DNA of 64,000 nucleotides from Lineus longissimus (Eukaryota; Nemertea; Pilidiophora; Heteronemertea; Lineidae), in the NCBI RefSeq assembly GCF_910592395.1, contig NC_088310.1, forward strand, positions 26,429,491-26,493,490, written 5' to 3'. A program made the translations under genes and the position numbers. Below, in pieces: positions 21,891 to 34,635 of the stretch; position 1 is the first letter of the stretch; each line of letters opens with the position of its first letter. The notes under the pieces are model-generated. The model was not told the origin of the DNA. It saw only the letters and a program-made list of their open reading frames with translations, and made no database searches.

Positions 21891-23689
21891 AGTATGAAAA
21901 GAATTTGCAAATGTCGCGTGTAAATGAACTTAGACTTTGTCGTGATTTGATTCTGGCCAAAGTGGCTGAAATGATATACGGCTCCATCGATTTTTTACTG
22001 CAATGAATTTTGTTGTTGTTGTTACAACACGCCAGTCAAATGCCGGTCGTTAGGGTTAACGGAGTCATGGATGAGGAAGTAGATAAATTGACATTAAATC
22101 CGATGGAGTTTGTTGGGGGCGTTGCTAGGTGATGAGGCTCTCTCGGTGACAAGACCAGGTTGACCAGCCATGCAGAAACTATCAAATTAATGAGAGTAGT
22201 TTTTAAAGTGAAATTAAGAAAATGAATGAACATGTTTTATGACTGTCAACTCTTTCATGCATGCGATTTTATATCCCTGTAATGGCCTGATCAACAGGCG
22301 GAGCCATCTGTAGTCAAGTAGCTGAACTATAAAAGTAACAAATTGGAGGAACATGCAACTTTTGGACAGAAGCGTTCTGGTTTTTACAAAACAGTTTTGT
22401 GTGGAAAACCGCTCAAAAGAGGAATGCGACCAGAGCCGGGGACCGGAGGAAGTATTCAGCGTAAAAGTACCAACTACATGTAGTTCGTTAGTACTACTAT
22501 CTCTAAACTGATACCGAAGATGCGCTGTCTATTTCAGTTCAGATGATTAACGCCAGGTGACACTGCCAAAGTTGACATATGCGACAGGGACACTGATTGA
22601 CATGTTTATGATACTTGACTAAGAAGATACATAGGAGAATCACTTTTTTGTGCAGGGTGTGAATATGTTACATGTAAAATCGATAGGGATACGTAATATG
22701 GGCTTGAATTTTTAACTTGCCGAAAATCTCTAATGTTTCAAGTTCTTGACTGCGTTTGGACAGTATCAGGGATCATTGCATGAAACCCACTCAGTTTATT
22801 TTTTTCAACTCTTTATTTTTTCTTAGAGTGTATAAGTACCACTTATTATATCCCAAATCAAGTGGTTTATTCATTGGCGAATATTGATAACACCTCTATT
22901 GGGTAAACAGGATAGATATTTTACGACAGGAAATGGCTGTAACTTTTAATTGGAGATCATGAGAATGATGTTTTTTATCTGCGTCTGTACAACCAGTTGG
23001 CATAACTCATATTTGTCATTCCGCACTGTCTGAGGTAATTGACCTTCCGTCTGCGCTGCACTTGTTAAAGCCCCGTTCATCAATCGCTACTGCTTCAAGT
23101 TTACTTACGTTTTCATACTGAATAAGGGCTATACTGATGGTGGATGACGCCTCCTATATACATCTTGTACTTTAAATCAGTATGTAGGCCTATGTAAGGT
23201 AAATGAATGTGGTAACATCGAGACTTCAAGATTTGTGTTACGTAAAGCAATAATCATCGCAGAGCAGAGGAATACTTTGAACACAAAAATCATCACGTAT
23301 ACATTACCTTTAAGAGATACAACACTCGCAATCACCTTTATCAACCACACCAATCATAATGACCTCGCATTCTTTGCAAAATTCCAGGAAGTTACAGGCA
23401 TTTGTCGTTTTAATTTGAGCATTGTTTGGTATACTTTATCGCTTCCAAATATGTTTTTGATAAATAGCCTATTACATTGTACTTATAAAATGGTTTAATT
23501 TCCAATCGTTTCTACCTATTGTATTTACATTTTACGTTTATTGTTGTCTCGTCCCGAAGTTATTGGTCGTTGGTGAATAGGAAATGATATATCATTGGTT
23601 ACTTTTGTTAGTTTTGTTTTTGTTCTCCTCTATAATATCGAAATTGCAGAATACATGTATGTCAATCACCCTCCTGCGCCTAATTGCAA

Positions 23690-24040
23690 TGCGAGTGTAA
23701 GGGCGGGGGCCCGTAAAGCCGAGAAGCGAGAGCTGTACCGGGAATGTTTTGTTCTCATGGAAGAATAATGAGTTAAAAGAAACCGCGAGGAAGGTTAGCA
23801 TTGGAAGCACCGTCCACGTGGAAGTTGGCTGATTTGGCGGTTCGTGAACTGCGCTTCCCGCCGCGCGGCTGACTGGCCGAGAGCAGCCGCGCCCTGTCCA
23901 GATATCGTTCGATCCGATGACCCAATTTCGAAGAAAAATAAACCTTGCTTTGCGCTGGCAACTTTTCGAGTGAAGTCATTACAATAGCAGTTTGTCCGCG
24001 GTTCCCCGAACTCCAGTGACAAGTCCACCCACCCTGGGAA
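23690..24040. promoter_or_regulatory. GC-rich, CpG-containing patch, possible promoter
   Basis: A locally GC-rich segment in AT-rich surroundings, with many CpGs and an E2F-like TTCCCGCC on the plus strand. Overlapping minus-strand frames of 68-86 codons are probably due to composition. No gene start could be identified beside it, so the promoter reading is weak. Confidence 0.2.
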
Positions 24041-25681
24041 TTCTAGGAATTTCATTTAGAGTTATAGTCAAGAATATTTATTGATGTCATTACATACAAA
24101 TCCTGTGCCTCTGTGTGTTTTTTTCTCCAGTTACTTAGTAGGTCTATCTTTTGACTGATTACCTCAAAAAAGAGCATCACTTCCAGATAAGAAACACTTA
24201 GAAACACAAAGCAACGACTTTAGAGGTGCTTCGCGTTGTCGCTGTGGGAGCACGATGCCTATCTTCCATCTACATTTTGATACAAGTAGAAGTGAAATGA
24301 AGTCCAGGGCATGAAAGAGATACATGTAACCTTTGTACAAAAGATTGCATTATGAAACGTGTATCTTCAAAACTTCTAAGAATTTCGCAGTTTTGGCCGT
24401 TAGAACTCGAAAGCGTTAATCTTGGCAATATTTATGATCTGTCATACTTCATTATTACTCAGACATTAACCCCTTTCAAGTTGTCAACATAAGTAGGACT
24501 TTGCTCACACGCCGTACAACCCTGTCGCAATTTGTAGGCCAAATGACAAATATTGCGAAACCACTCTGAATTACCTCTGAGTTGTCTCAATTGAAAATTA
24601 GGTCGTCCAGTGTCAGTGTCCCATGAACTGTCTAAAAGACTACATTTTGTAGGTTAAACTGGTCACAAACCAGTCATAAATGCCACAATTAGAGGTAAAT
24701 AATGTACAATTATTGTGGAACGCATGTACACATGCTAAACGTTACGTCAACCGTAAAAGTACCGTATAAATCATAAGGTGACGATTTGAGTGTTGAATTG
24801 TTATTGCAAATGAAAAAATACTTTCTTTCTCTGCCGATTTATCGCAGATTTATCGCAGATAAATCTGCATGACTTTCTTTCAGATACTGAATCCATCCCA
24901 GCGCTTGTTTGGAGGCTGCAAGGCGCGTCTCCGCAATATAACATCTCAACCAAATATATACTAAGTATAGCCAACGTAAACATACGACTCCCATGGATAA
25001 AACCTTTTTAAATGTTTCCACAGAACCCTTTATGGTACGAACTGATTACATATAGGCAAAAACAGATTTTCTGATCTTAGGCTGTACCGCAAGGGTAGGT
25101 AGGTGAATCGCTTGACGTTGAAGATGAAGCAGATCCTGTTTAGAATATAGATAACCATCTCCTTACAACCAATTAAAATTGACATGATTTCCTCCGCGAC
25201 AAGACTAATCATATCATAGAATTATAGTGTCACTAATTATTTCCGTATGTTTATCTTTAAACGGGGATTTTTTGGGGCTTTTTTGGATATATTTCCTATT
25301 GCTAATAATTACCATGGTTTGAGATAACAGCAGTGTTCAGAGGAAGGAAGCGGTTGGGCGGGCGTGGTCAAAACAAGGAGGCGCGTGATTCAACTCCGGG
25401 GTGCGTGATAGACATCATGACCATGATAATGCGTATGGTGGGCGATGGGACCTTTGGAATGTAGCCAAAGCAATCGGGTCAAAAATAGCCTCTTATTGAG
25501 GAACTAAAAAGTCCATCTATACAAGTACATCCTAAAATGGAAAAGGCAGACTATCTAGGATGTAGTATTACTATTCAGAATACATAGAATCTTCAAATTT
25601 GAACTTTGAAGCCCGGAATCAATTTCGCGAGCAGACAGCAGGAAAGGGGTCTGCCAAATTATGACCCAGGAAAGGTATTGA

Positions 25682-25858
25682 GCGCTTACACCACGAAATA
25701 TTGGTGGACCAATTGCACGTACACCACCACATTGCCGCGACAAATTGGTTCGGCAATCCATTGCCGATACAAATTGCCGAGCGAATTTGTCCCACCAAGC
25801 TTGATGGTCCAAATTCGCCCGGCTTGTTGAAAGCTCGGCTTTGTCGTGGTGTAAGCGC
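25682..25858. mobile_element. Small foldback/MITE-like element
   Basis: A 177-bp imperfect palindrome bounded by perfect 15-bp terminal inverted repeats (GCGCTTACACCACGA). An inner inverted repeat pairs GACAAATTGGTTCGGCAAT (25739-25757) with 25773-25791 at 17 of 19 positions. No coding capacity and no clear target-site duplication. Overlapping open frames on both strands arise from the palindrome. Confidence 0.6.
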
Positions 25859-28800
25859 AAATGGATCGGCAACTGTAATCATTCCTCAATGACGTGAGAT
25901 AAGCGCGGCTTACCCAGTCGTAAATATCGGACGACCAGAAATGTCCTGTTTGAATAGCCCAACGCATGTATATTCTGAATTGGTCGTTGAGGTGCTACCA
26001 GTTTTGCAGACAACCGGGCGCGGAGACGGGTATCCATGTCTCGAGAAAATCCACCTGCCATTGTATTACGAACTTCGTCGGTATCCAAGGTAACCCATGG
26101 AGATGATGCATTTAGGGTGACACCCCAGTACTGATTCATGAATGGGTGCGACGCTCAACGTCATCATCGTACATTTACCCGCGGGCTTGGCGCGACTCCG
26201 CGCGACGCGCTCATCGTGCAAAACCTGCCCAATAATCCAGCGACAAAAAACTTTCCTTGGTGACACATTTAATCAAGCCTTGAGATTAGGCCGCTATGGT
26301 GAGGGTTCATGCAATTAAACGGCGTAATGGTATCGAAACAAATTGGGTTAACATAACCTCAGAAATAATGACCACGACAGATAATAGTGATATCATAAAG
26401 CTTTTCATCGAAGGTCACCTGACCCATTCGTCGCGCACCGCTTCGACTCGAGTCAGACGTCCTCCTTCTTTGTTTACAAAGGTTTCCAATGAAATGAGGA
26501 CAGGGATTCCCCATTACATATATCTTTATACACGCAGTTTTTCAAGCTTGCTTATTTGCATGCATTAACAGGACAATCACCCGACATTACCGTGTCTTTG
26601 CCAACGTGTCCAAATTGAACGGGTGACTCATACCCGCCAGCGTGTAACCCACACTGCGCATGCGTCAGAGCATTCCCGAATGCGTCGACTGCTCCCCTGA
26701 TAAAATACGTTTTTGAAGGCTATCTTTCAATCATTTTTGTGATATAAAGATTAAACACGCTTCTTTGAGTGTGCAATTTGAAGCAAATGGTGCTCAACTT
26801 GGTTTAAAGTGTCGATTAATTCATGTCTGGGCACGAAAAGTGCACCGTACAGAGCCTATTCTCATTGTGATGAATATTCAATAAATTCAACCTTAGTTCC
26901 AGGGTAAACATTGCATTAGTCATACCCCATAACATGGACTAAATGCATAAGTTGTCTGTCTAGCACCTGGAGATCTGTTTTGGTCACGTGACGCTGACGA
27001 GTTTCTAAAAATAACGGCGCAGCCGTCTGCTAAAAATGTGCTTACTTCAACGATTTTCAACAGTATTGCACCATAGCTTAACGAGAGCACACAGGGATCA
27101 TTTAATTCATATGGCCGTCACAGTTCATTGAAAAAAAATTGGATATATATATCGATAGCAAAGTGTTGCATACTCTATAACCATCAGGTAGGGCGATCTT
27201 TATTGTTAAATTTGCATGTGAATATCAGTAGTTGTGTTGTTTATTAGTTGATGACAGACGGCAGCGCACGTGGTGAGATCGTTGCCTTAACGTATTTGTC
27301 ATCATGGATTGTGGGCGTTTATATACAACTTATATGGAGTACTCTATCATGATAAAATGATAGTAATATAGTAGGCCTATTGTAAATCAGTTTACTTGTG
27401 TTTGGGCTTTGGAAAGATGTCCTGATATTTAGGTGCGGCCTATTTAAGAAACGTGATGCAGGTCAGTTTTAGGCTGGTTACTCTAGTCTAAGGTTTAATA
27501 TTCTAATTGGTGATGATTCCGTCCCAGTTTCCATCTTATAACCTTCTGCCTTTTGCAAGTCATCCAGATATTGCATAGAGCCAGTTGCGTCGATAGTTCC
27601 ACTTGGGCAGTGGCAATCTATGTATAAACTTGATAGTTAACTGGTTAGTTTCACGAAACTTATTAAAATACCAAATCGGGGTGAAGCCATGCAGACTCAA
27701 GTTATTGAATTCAACGTTGCTGATTCACCAACATGGCGGAACAAAATTTCATCGATTCGTTTTGTTCCAAAAAACATGTCATGACATGTCATTGTCAAGT
27801 CGCAGATCTTGGCACCCGTGTGCTTGCTGTTCTTTTGTAATGCGAATTTATCCTTTGTGGAGCTGCGGATAAGTTACGAACATGACGTGGAGGAACTGTG
27901 CCAAGGGTCAGCACCTCCAAAAAATGTATACATGACAAAAACGCTCTCTGTATGTTTAGCGTTTCATTCACTCTCATCCATCATTAGAACACAAGTCAGG
28001 GAACATAATACTGAGATTATGAGGCATTTTCGGTGCTAAAAAACCACCTTCTCTTCAACTGTTTCCTGTTGCAGAGACATATACTCAACAAAGTTATTTT
28101 TGCGCGCTTTAGCGCATGAATTTGATACCGTTGTCGTTTTACACCGAACACCGATGATTTTCGGTTGCGCGTGCTATGACATTAAACTTAACGCAACGGC
28201 ACATTCAATCCACCAAGAGAGAGCCGTTGTCGTGGACCTGATGAATTCTTGTCACAGCATAAGTTTTTTGATTGGTATCGGGAAGTTTAAGCAAATTTGG
28301 CGCGAATACGACATCAGAAATAGTCTCCTATATCTTCTTGCCTGATCGACAACGAGGAACAGCAATTTGAAGAGAAAATTTGGTAAGGAAGGGTTAACCC
28401 AATTCCATATGCAACATTCATTCGATACAAAAATATGTGGCAAATTGAAGTACATTATCTTTATTATCAATTTTCCTGCAAGCAAGTCTGGGCAGGAAAG
28501 CGCCTCAAGGACAAACAAAGCAATTAACTTCTCGCGCCTGGTGCAGGTGGTGCTGACTGTGCAGACAGAAGCAACACGGGCTGATCTCGTCTGCTGGGCT
28601 TGTTATTATTGTTATAAACATAATGGTCGTTAATCATGAAGAGCTAATCGTTAATGAAGGACAACCAATCATGCAGTCACCGTTTCTTCTGAACGCCCAA
28701 AAGTAAAGCACCTGTCCAGCGATCCCGGTAGAGAAAGTGTCCCGCTGCATCGGGAAGGTGTCCGGCACTGTATAGTATTCTGACGGATTATGGTACATGT

Positions 28801-31800
28801 ATATTGAGAGCCCCGCAAACGAGCGATTATGAATTTCATTCATCTTAAATTGGTCTTCTGCGGACTCACTATACTCTGAGATCGGACAGTCACAACCAGA
28901 ATACCGGTTTGTAAAAAGTTCGAAGTGTCCTCAGGATAGAGTTTCCGGAGAATGAATGAATTTTTTCATTACGCGCTTTTAATCTCTAAAGCACCCCGCA
29001 AACGAGCGATTTAAATTGCTGCCTGCCATAAACGAAATGTAGTTTAAATAGCAAAAATCCAGAGTTGATCAACATGGATAAGAAAAAAGCGGAAGTTTCG
29101 ACCCGACTGAACCAACACATTGTAACTGATAAAATGGTTAACAAGAAGCCCATCCTTATATACATGCGCCCATAGCAACCGCAGAGTTTCTTTCTAACCG
29201 CAAAGTATATTCTGTTGAATAGAATGATATGACGAAAAAACAGTCGATCACACCATGGCTATTAAGTGAATAACCACTTCCTGTGGTAACATAATCGGTC
29301 AGAGCGCGGGACGGGGCCACCAGTTGACAAGTCGGGCGGAATTGGTCTGTAACTCTCTGACATCACGTGTTGGTAAGTGGAACACTTTCCGCGAGATAAC
29401 TGTAATTAGTATAAAATAAAATGAAATGAATGTATTTGTATCATGAATTAGTACAATCTCAATAAGATGTCGTCAAGACCCAAAAGTCAACAGGGGAACA
29501 CTTGAAAAGCGCGGACAAAAGGCGAAGAGGGTAATTGCCTTGCCAGAGAGCTTCTTTGGAGATCTGAACGGGAGTTGCGACAGTGATTTATTGATGAGGT
29601 ATCGACCCGGCGTTCACAGGTCGCGCGTTCTATCATCAAGGTAATTTACTGTTCAGTCATGTCAGTAAAGCGTCTCTATCAATACACCCCACGACAAAAC
29701 ATGGACCCACATTAGATAACAATAGTGATTACGTGCGGGGGTGGGATGTTGACACAGATTCGCACACTGACCCCATTTCTAGCAAAATAATAACATCTGT
29801 AAGGTGAAACGCTGTTTTGAATATAAGTATATCCTGTCCTCTCCGTCGCCTGCAATGGAATAGGAGGTCACTCTGACACGTTGTACCCATTGAACATTGA
29901 CGAAGGGTAGGATTGTGCATGGTTCATCTGATCACCAGCCTTCATTTAGGCCTATGGCTCAGACAGGCTGACCATATTTTTTCATTTGTTATTGTTTTCA
30001 AACATCGTTCCTCAAATCGAGATATTAGACGATATATGGTTAGAGAGACCAAGGCCCCGAAATTGTGAATACAGGGATATTTGGCATTCCGTTCTGCTCG
30101 TTTTCATCGCAATTTGTACCCCAGCGCGTGCGACATGACGTTGTCTACTTAACATTTTTAAAAATATCGACTTATATTTGAAATGCTCGATATTTTTGGT
30201 TAGAATTGCCTCTCGAACTTTAAAGTGTCCCGAGCGTATCAAAGTTCGATCTCATGGTTTGACTTGAGTGGTGCTCCCGCAGGAGACACGTATTGAAGAG
30301 GTTCCGTTGTGGAGCTGATGAGAGGCTCTGAGGTGTAGTGTCATGGTCCTCCAATCGGGCCGCGCTCAGGTGACCTGTCACTTGATTAGCATATTAAAGC
30401 GACACCAGATATTGTAATTGGTTTTTTATTAATGTTAAACAATATGACCTTGTGACATCTTATTATTGCTGCTGGGATAGGCCGGAAGTGCCATCGTTCC
30501 AAGTTCGTCTGCTGGATTAAAAAGCAGCGGATATTTGTATTTTCGCCATTCTGCTGTTGGATATCAAAGGCCTTACAAGTGGTGCAACTGATAATTAGTT
30601 AGTCCTGTTGGTGAAGTTAGAACGTAAGGATAGTTCTGCTTATCGGCTACAGTTGTCTTTTGATATAAAATATGAGACATCAAATCACGGGAAGGTAAGC
30701 ACTTTGTAACTAATTTTCTTATTATTTTCAGCCATTTCCTCAAAAATAGGCCTAGTTGTTGCACCTGGCGACAAACTTTGATTGCGTATTAGTAAATGTT
30801 TCGATGGGAAGTTGTCCATACTTGTGCATTTCAGTTCTCGGAGGGCATGCGTACACAAAAGTTGCGCTGTACCATATAGTTCAGTCGAAAAATAAATAAA
30901 TTAGATTAAAGTTTCATGCTTGTTAAAATAACTTGAACTTCGGAAGGGAAAAACTACATGTCGAGACCAAAATGTGAAGTGGACCCACAATTTGAGATCG
31001 AGAAATGGCAGTGAACACGTACGCGTGCGGGAACAACTATATACATGTACCGCTATAGATTGCACGTTGCTTCAGGATGACATTGGACGGAGACAGTTTT
31101 GAATGGTGATCAGCTATGAAACAATGCTGGACTAATTTTGATAAATATTCATTTAGTAAAACTTTAATAACAGGACTTTTGCTGCTTTCATCAATTTCTG
31201 TTCATCTCGACCTGTTTTTTTACTCTGGTAGGCGGTCTGACGCCATTTTTATCGCCAGCAAAAAAATGGCCGCCAGTTAATGTTTTCACTGCGATACGCT
31301 CAAGTAAAAAGTACATTATTTACTCCATTTTAAAAATTAAGTATATATAATTCTCTGGATTATATTTTTAGTATAAGTATAGTGTACCTGGTTGCAATCA
31401 AGTTGTTGAAAAGCTATGAAATCCGTCTATTTCAACACGAAACGCCAACGGGGAAGGCCACGCGTAAATTCTCATCATGGGATATTAAAGGCAATTTCCT
31501 TTTCATACTAGTATTCCGACGATAAATAGCGATCTGAGTTACACTCTTCTTACTGTTCTTTAATTCGAAAGTTGGAACGGCCGTTGGGTTAATACCTAAA
31601 ATGTCCCCGAGGAAAACTCGGTGTAAAAGTTCTTTCGCCTCATGTCAGTCCGGCCTGTTCGTGATACTAATTAAGGATGAATTTCCCGAGTTCAGTACTA
31701 CCGACACATGTATCACTGCGCAATTTACTTAATAAACTGCATCAAAACACAATTTATAGCAATCAGTGTAGTCTTTCATTTAGGCCTACCGGTTTTGTTC

Positions 31801-32318
31801 ATGAGTGAATGCAATTACTGTAGTTTCTCTCCTGGTGTCATCATCTTTGTGGGAGAAAATATGTCACACGGGGTCAGCGGTTTCGGGAACCCGTCCTAAA
31901 TCAGGGAACCATCACCTGTTGCACGGGAAAGTCAAATCTGGTATTCCCTGAATATATTATTAGCTCAAAATGTATTGATATATAGCCTGACTGTTATGGG
32001 CTGGCGCACCCACCCGTGAATGAAGGACACGTGGACTAAGTTGACTTATGGATCCATTTATTGATATGTGGCGATTTTGTATGCAATAATGCAAAGAATG
32101 TCAAAATGACATGCTACTAAGCTATATATTATGATAAATGCGTTTTAACATTCATCCTTTAGATTTAGAATGGGGCTGGAATTTAGAATAGTCGACTTTT
32201 TCGTAAAGTTCATGTCCGTAAGTGCTATCTAACCAGCAGATACGAATCCCGTACATTCTGTGCCTTTTGTGCATTTATATATAGGTACCATTGCTAGACG
32301 TTGGCTAGACGATGTATA

Positions 32319-32402
32319 CAGTGGAACCCCGGTAACACGACCACTCATGGGACCGAGGTTGAATGGTCACGTTACCGGGTAGTCGCGTTAGTGAAGTTGA
32401 AA
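32319..32402 (+). mobile_element. pogo/Tigger-type transposon terminus
   Basis: Begins CAGTGGAACCCCGGTAAC directly after a TA dinucleotide, as in pogo/Tigger (Tc1-mariner superfamily) termini. A subterminal inverted repeat pairs GGTAACACGACCA with TGGTCACGTTACC. I found no matching right-hand terminus within about 1 kb, so this looks like a truncated or solo end. The right boundary given is arbitrary. Confidence 0.5.
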
Positions 32403-34386
32403 ATCCGAGGACAAAATGCATGATTAGGTTTTCCCGCCAAAATTGTTGAAATTATTCATGAGTTCAAAATTCTGAAAAAATTTTAAAGCCAACATTTTTT
32501 GGGGGCTGATGATGTTTCTTCATTTTGAGCCGAAAAAAACAAGTGAAAAAAATATTTGGACTTGAAAATTTTTTTCATCTGTAGCATGACAAATTTGCCG
32601 CAATCAATTTCTTTACAGAAATCATGCAGCATTCGTCTTTTCAGTTCTCATCATTCCACATTTTAGAATGTTTTGAGCTATCAAGAGGTCCGAAATCGCC
32701 TGGTAACGAGCTCCAATAGTCTTGAACAAGGCCGCTTATCGATATACTATATATGTATCATTATACCGAAGTGACATTATGACAATAATGATTCATTAAG
32801 ACCTTGATGAACTATAATAAATGGGAAGTGTTGGTCGAGTTTTCTGTGATGTCGATCACTCCGATAAAAAAACTGCCGATAAAACTTCCTCATACTAATC
32901 GATAGACTTCATAAGTCACGAACTCAATGACATCAGGCATATATAACCTATATATGAATAAAATCATCAATATCGACTAACTTTGGCCTGGTTTTTGTAA
33001 CGGCCCATAACAATGTTCTTGATAATGGGGCTTAGTCATCAGAAACCAAGAGCCGCGGCTATAAAAGAGCGTTTCAATTGCGAAAGGCTCACAATATTCT
33101 CTTGCGCGCCAAGGCGAACACATGGTGCTCAGTGTAATGATTATTTATTAATCATATATACGATATCAATCTGGCTTTATTCCATTCACCGATTGTAGAT
33201 TAGTATCGCGTCACCAAACCATTAAAGGCCGTTTCCAACATCGCCTCAACAAAGGTTTCATCATCCTTTGCAACGTTCGTCGAGGAAATTTCCAGAACTA
33301 TATTTAGATTTTGCAATCGTCTGCTCGAGAATTGATCATTTCACTACGGAAAGGACACAACCGTAATGAGGACGCGCTACGGTGTTAGTGATAGTTAATT
33401 AATACTAGTTGGATTACTTAATGCGATTTTTTGGATTAACTTCTTCTCAAAGCGTAAGTAAATCGTAAGCTACATTTTGCTTTTACTGAAACTGAAATAT
33501 TAAATATGCTGTGTTTGAATAGAATGTGCTGTAAGTCAGTTTAAGGGAGCAGAAGTTCTACAAACGCGGCTGCATAGGCATTCTAGTATCTAGGGCAGAC
33601 TGATGCAATTCACGCTGAATTGGTCCTGTTCGTCAGCTGTTGTTTTTTTTATTTACATGTACATGAAACTTGTTATTAAATTTGGAATATCAGAGATAGC
33701 TTTAATTTGTCAATTTGTCTTCTTTAATTTGTTCCTTCCTGCATTGATTCCAAATTCGGAGAGTTCACGTTTTGGTTGATATAGAGGTCAAGGTCAAAGG
33801 TATCCGTAACGAGGCCATGGACCCTTGGAATTCTAAGAAACCGCGTAGCAATCGCTAAGCAACGAGTCAGCCATCAATAATGAACAATTGCCATCAAGCA
33901 CGGATGTCTGTACCGTTTAAGAATTACAATAGGCTACACATTCAGATAAATGTAGGCCGTTATCAATATTTAAATACTTGTACGTTCCGGTGGACATAAA
34001 TAATTCACGAGTTTCTTGCCCCTTTAGCTTTTTTGGTGTTTCACTTTTGTGAAATAATGATCGACAAAGTCATCCGAACTGCTGTTATTCAGTGTGGCCT
34101 TGATAAAGCTCTTTGACCCCGACCCGCATAATGCTTGTAATGTTCTTTCATTCCTTGATATTTGTCCTGGTCACCAAAAAATCCTGTCCTTTCTTTTCTG
34201 TTGAGACATTTCCACTGAACGCATATTCCGCTTTCAGAAGAACACAGCAGATTAGGGGACTTCCGAGATGTACGCCCAAGTCCCATCATGGGCAGTACGT
34301 TTTTATTCATGAGACCGAGGCTTATGAACGGGATGCAAACATACTTGTCACTGTTTTAAATTCTCACATTGGATATGTTTTTCAGT

Positions 34387-34635
34387 ATGTATAAACGACC
34401 CATGTCATCCTTGAGCGAAAGTTCGTGCACCAGTGACCAGCCGCCATCACCCGCCAGCTTAGACATGGATTTCGACGATCCAAAGCTCACGAGTGCCATG
34501 ATTGAGGCAACCCGCACCAACACGATGACGCCCATCATCAAGCAGGAAATCCGATCAGCGATCCAAATCAAACGCCTGAAGAAGGGGAAGGATGAACTCG
34601 TGGTTTCCCTTGAACCGAAATCGGAACGGGAAGTA
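34387..34635 (+). CDS. ATF3-like: ATF3-like gene, coding exon 1
   Basis: ATG at 34387 just after the acceptor TTTTTCAG; a second in-frame ATG (MSSLSES) follows five codons later. Encodes a Ser/Pro/Asp-rich N-terminus and the conserved pre-basic segment. The donor is GAAGTA/GTAAGT, phase 0. The antisense frame over this exon is a shadow. Confidence 0.82.

Larger units (their letters stand above)
21891..34386. other. Long gene-poor interval
   Basis: 12.5 kb without a supportable coding exon; open frames are short and featureless. It contains a GC-rich, CpG-containing patch near 23,690-24,040 with an E2F-like TTCCCGCC, a small foldback element at 25682-25858, an NRF1-like GCGCATGCGT near 26,650, and an 18-bp direct repeat (CCCCGCAAACGAGCGATT) at 28811-28828 and 28994-29011. 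A pogo-type terminus lies at 32319, and a nuclear-receptor-like AGGTCAAGGTCAAAGG near 33,785. The last part should include the promoter and 5' UTR exon(s) of the ATF3-like gene. Confidence 0.4.

Noticed and set aside
20972-22006. Two open frames (20972-21244 minus, 21680-22006 plus) with an identical stretch ending ALVLCMQFSF
   Set aside because: They are translations of the shared SINE core; the tRNA-like heads upstream show these are SINE-like repeats, not paralogous genes.
22115-22140. RFX X-box-like site (GTTGCTAGGTGAT)
   Set aside because: One mismatch to the consensus and no gene start next to it; a similar near-match occurs around 47171, so not reported as a feature.
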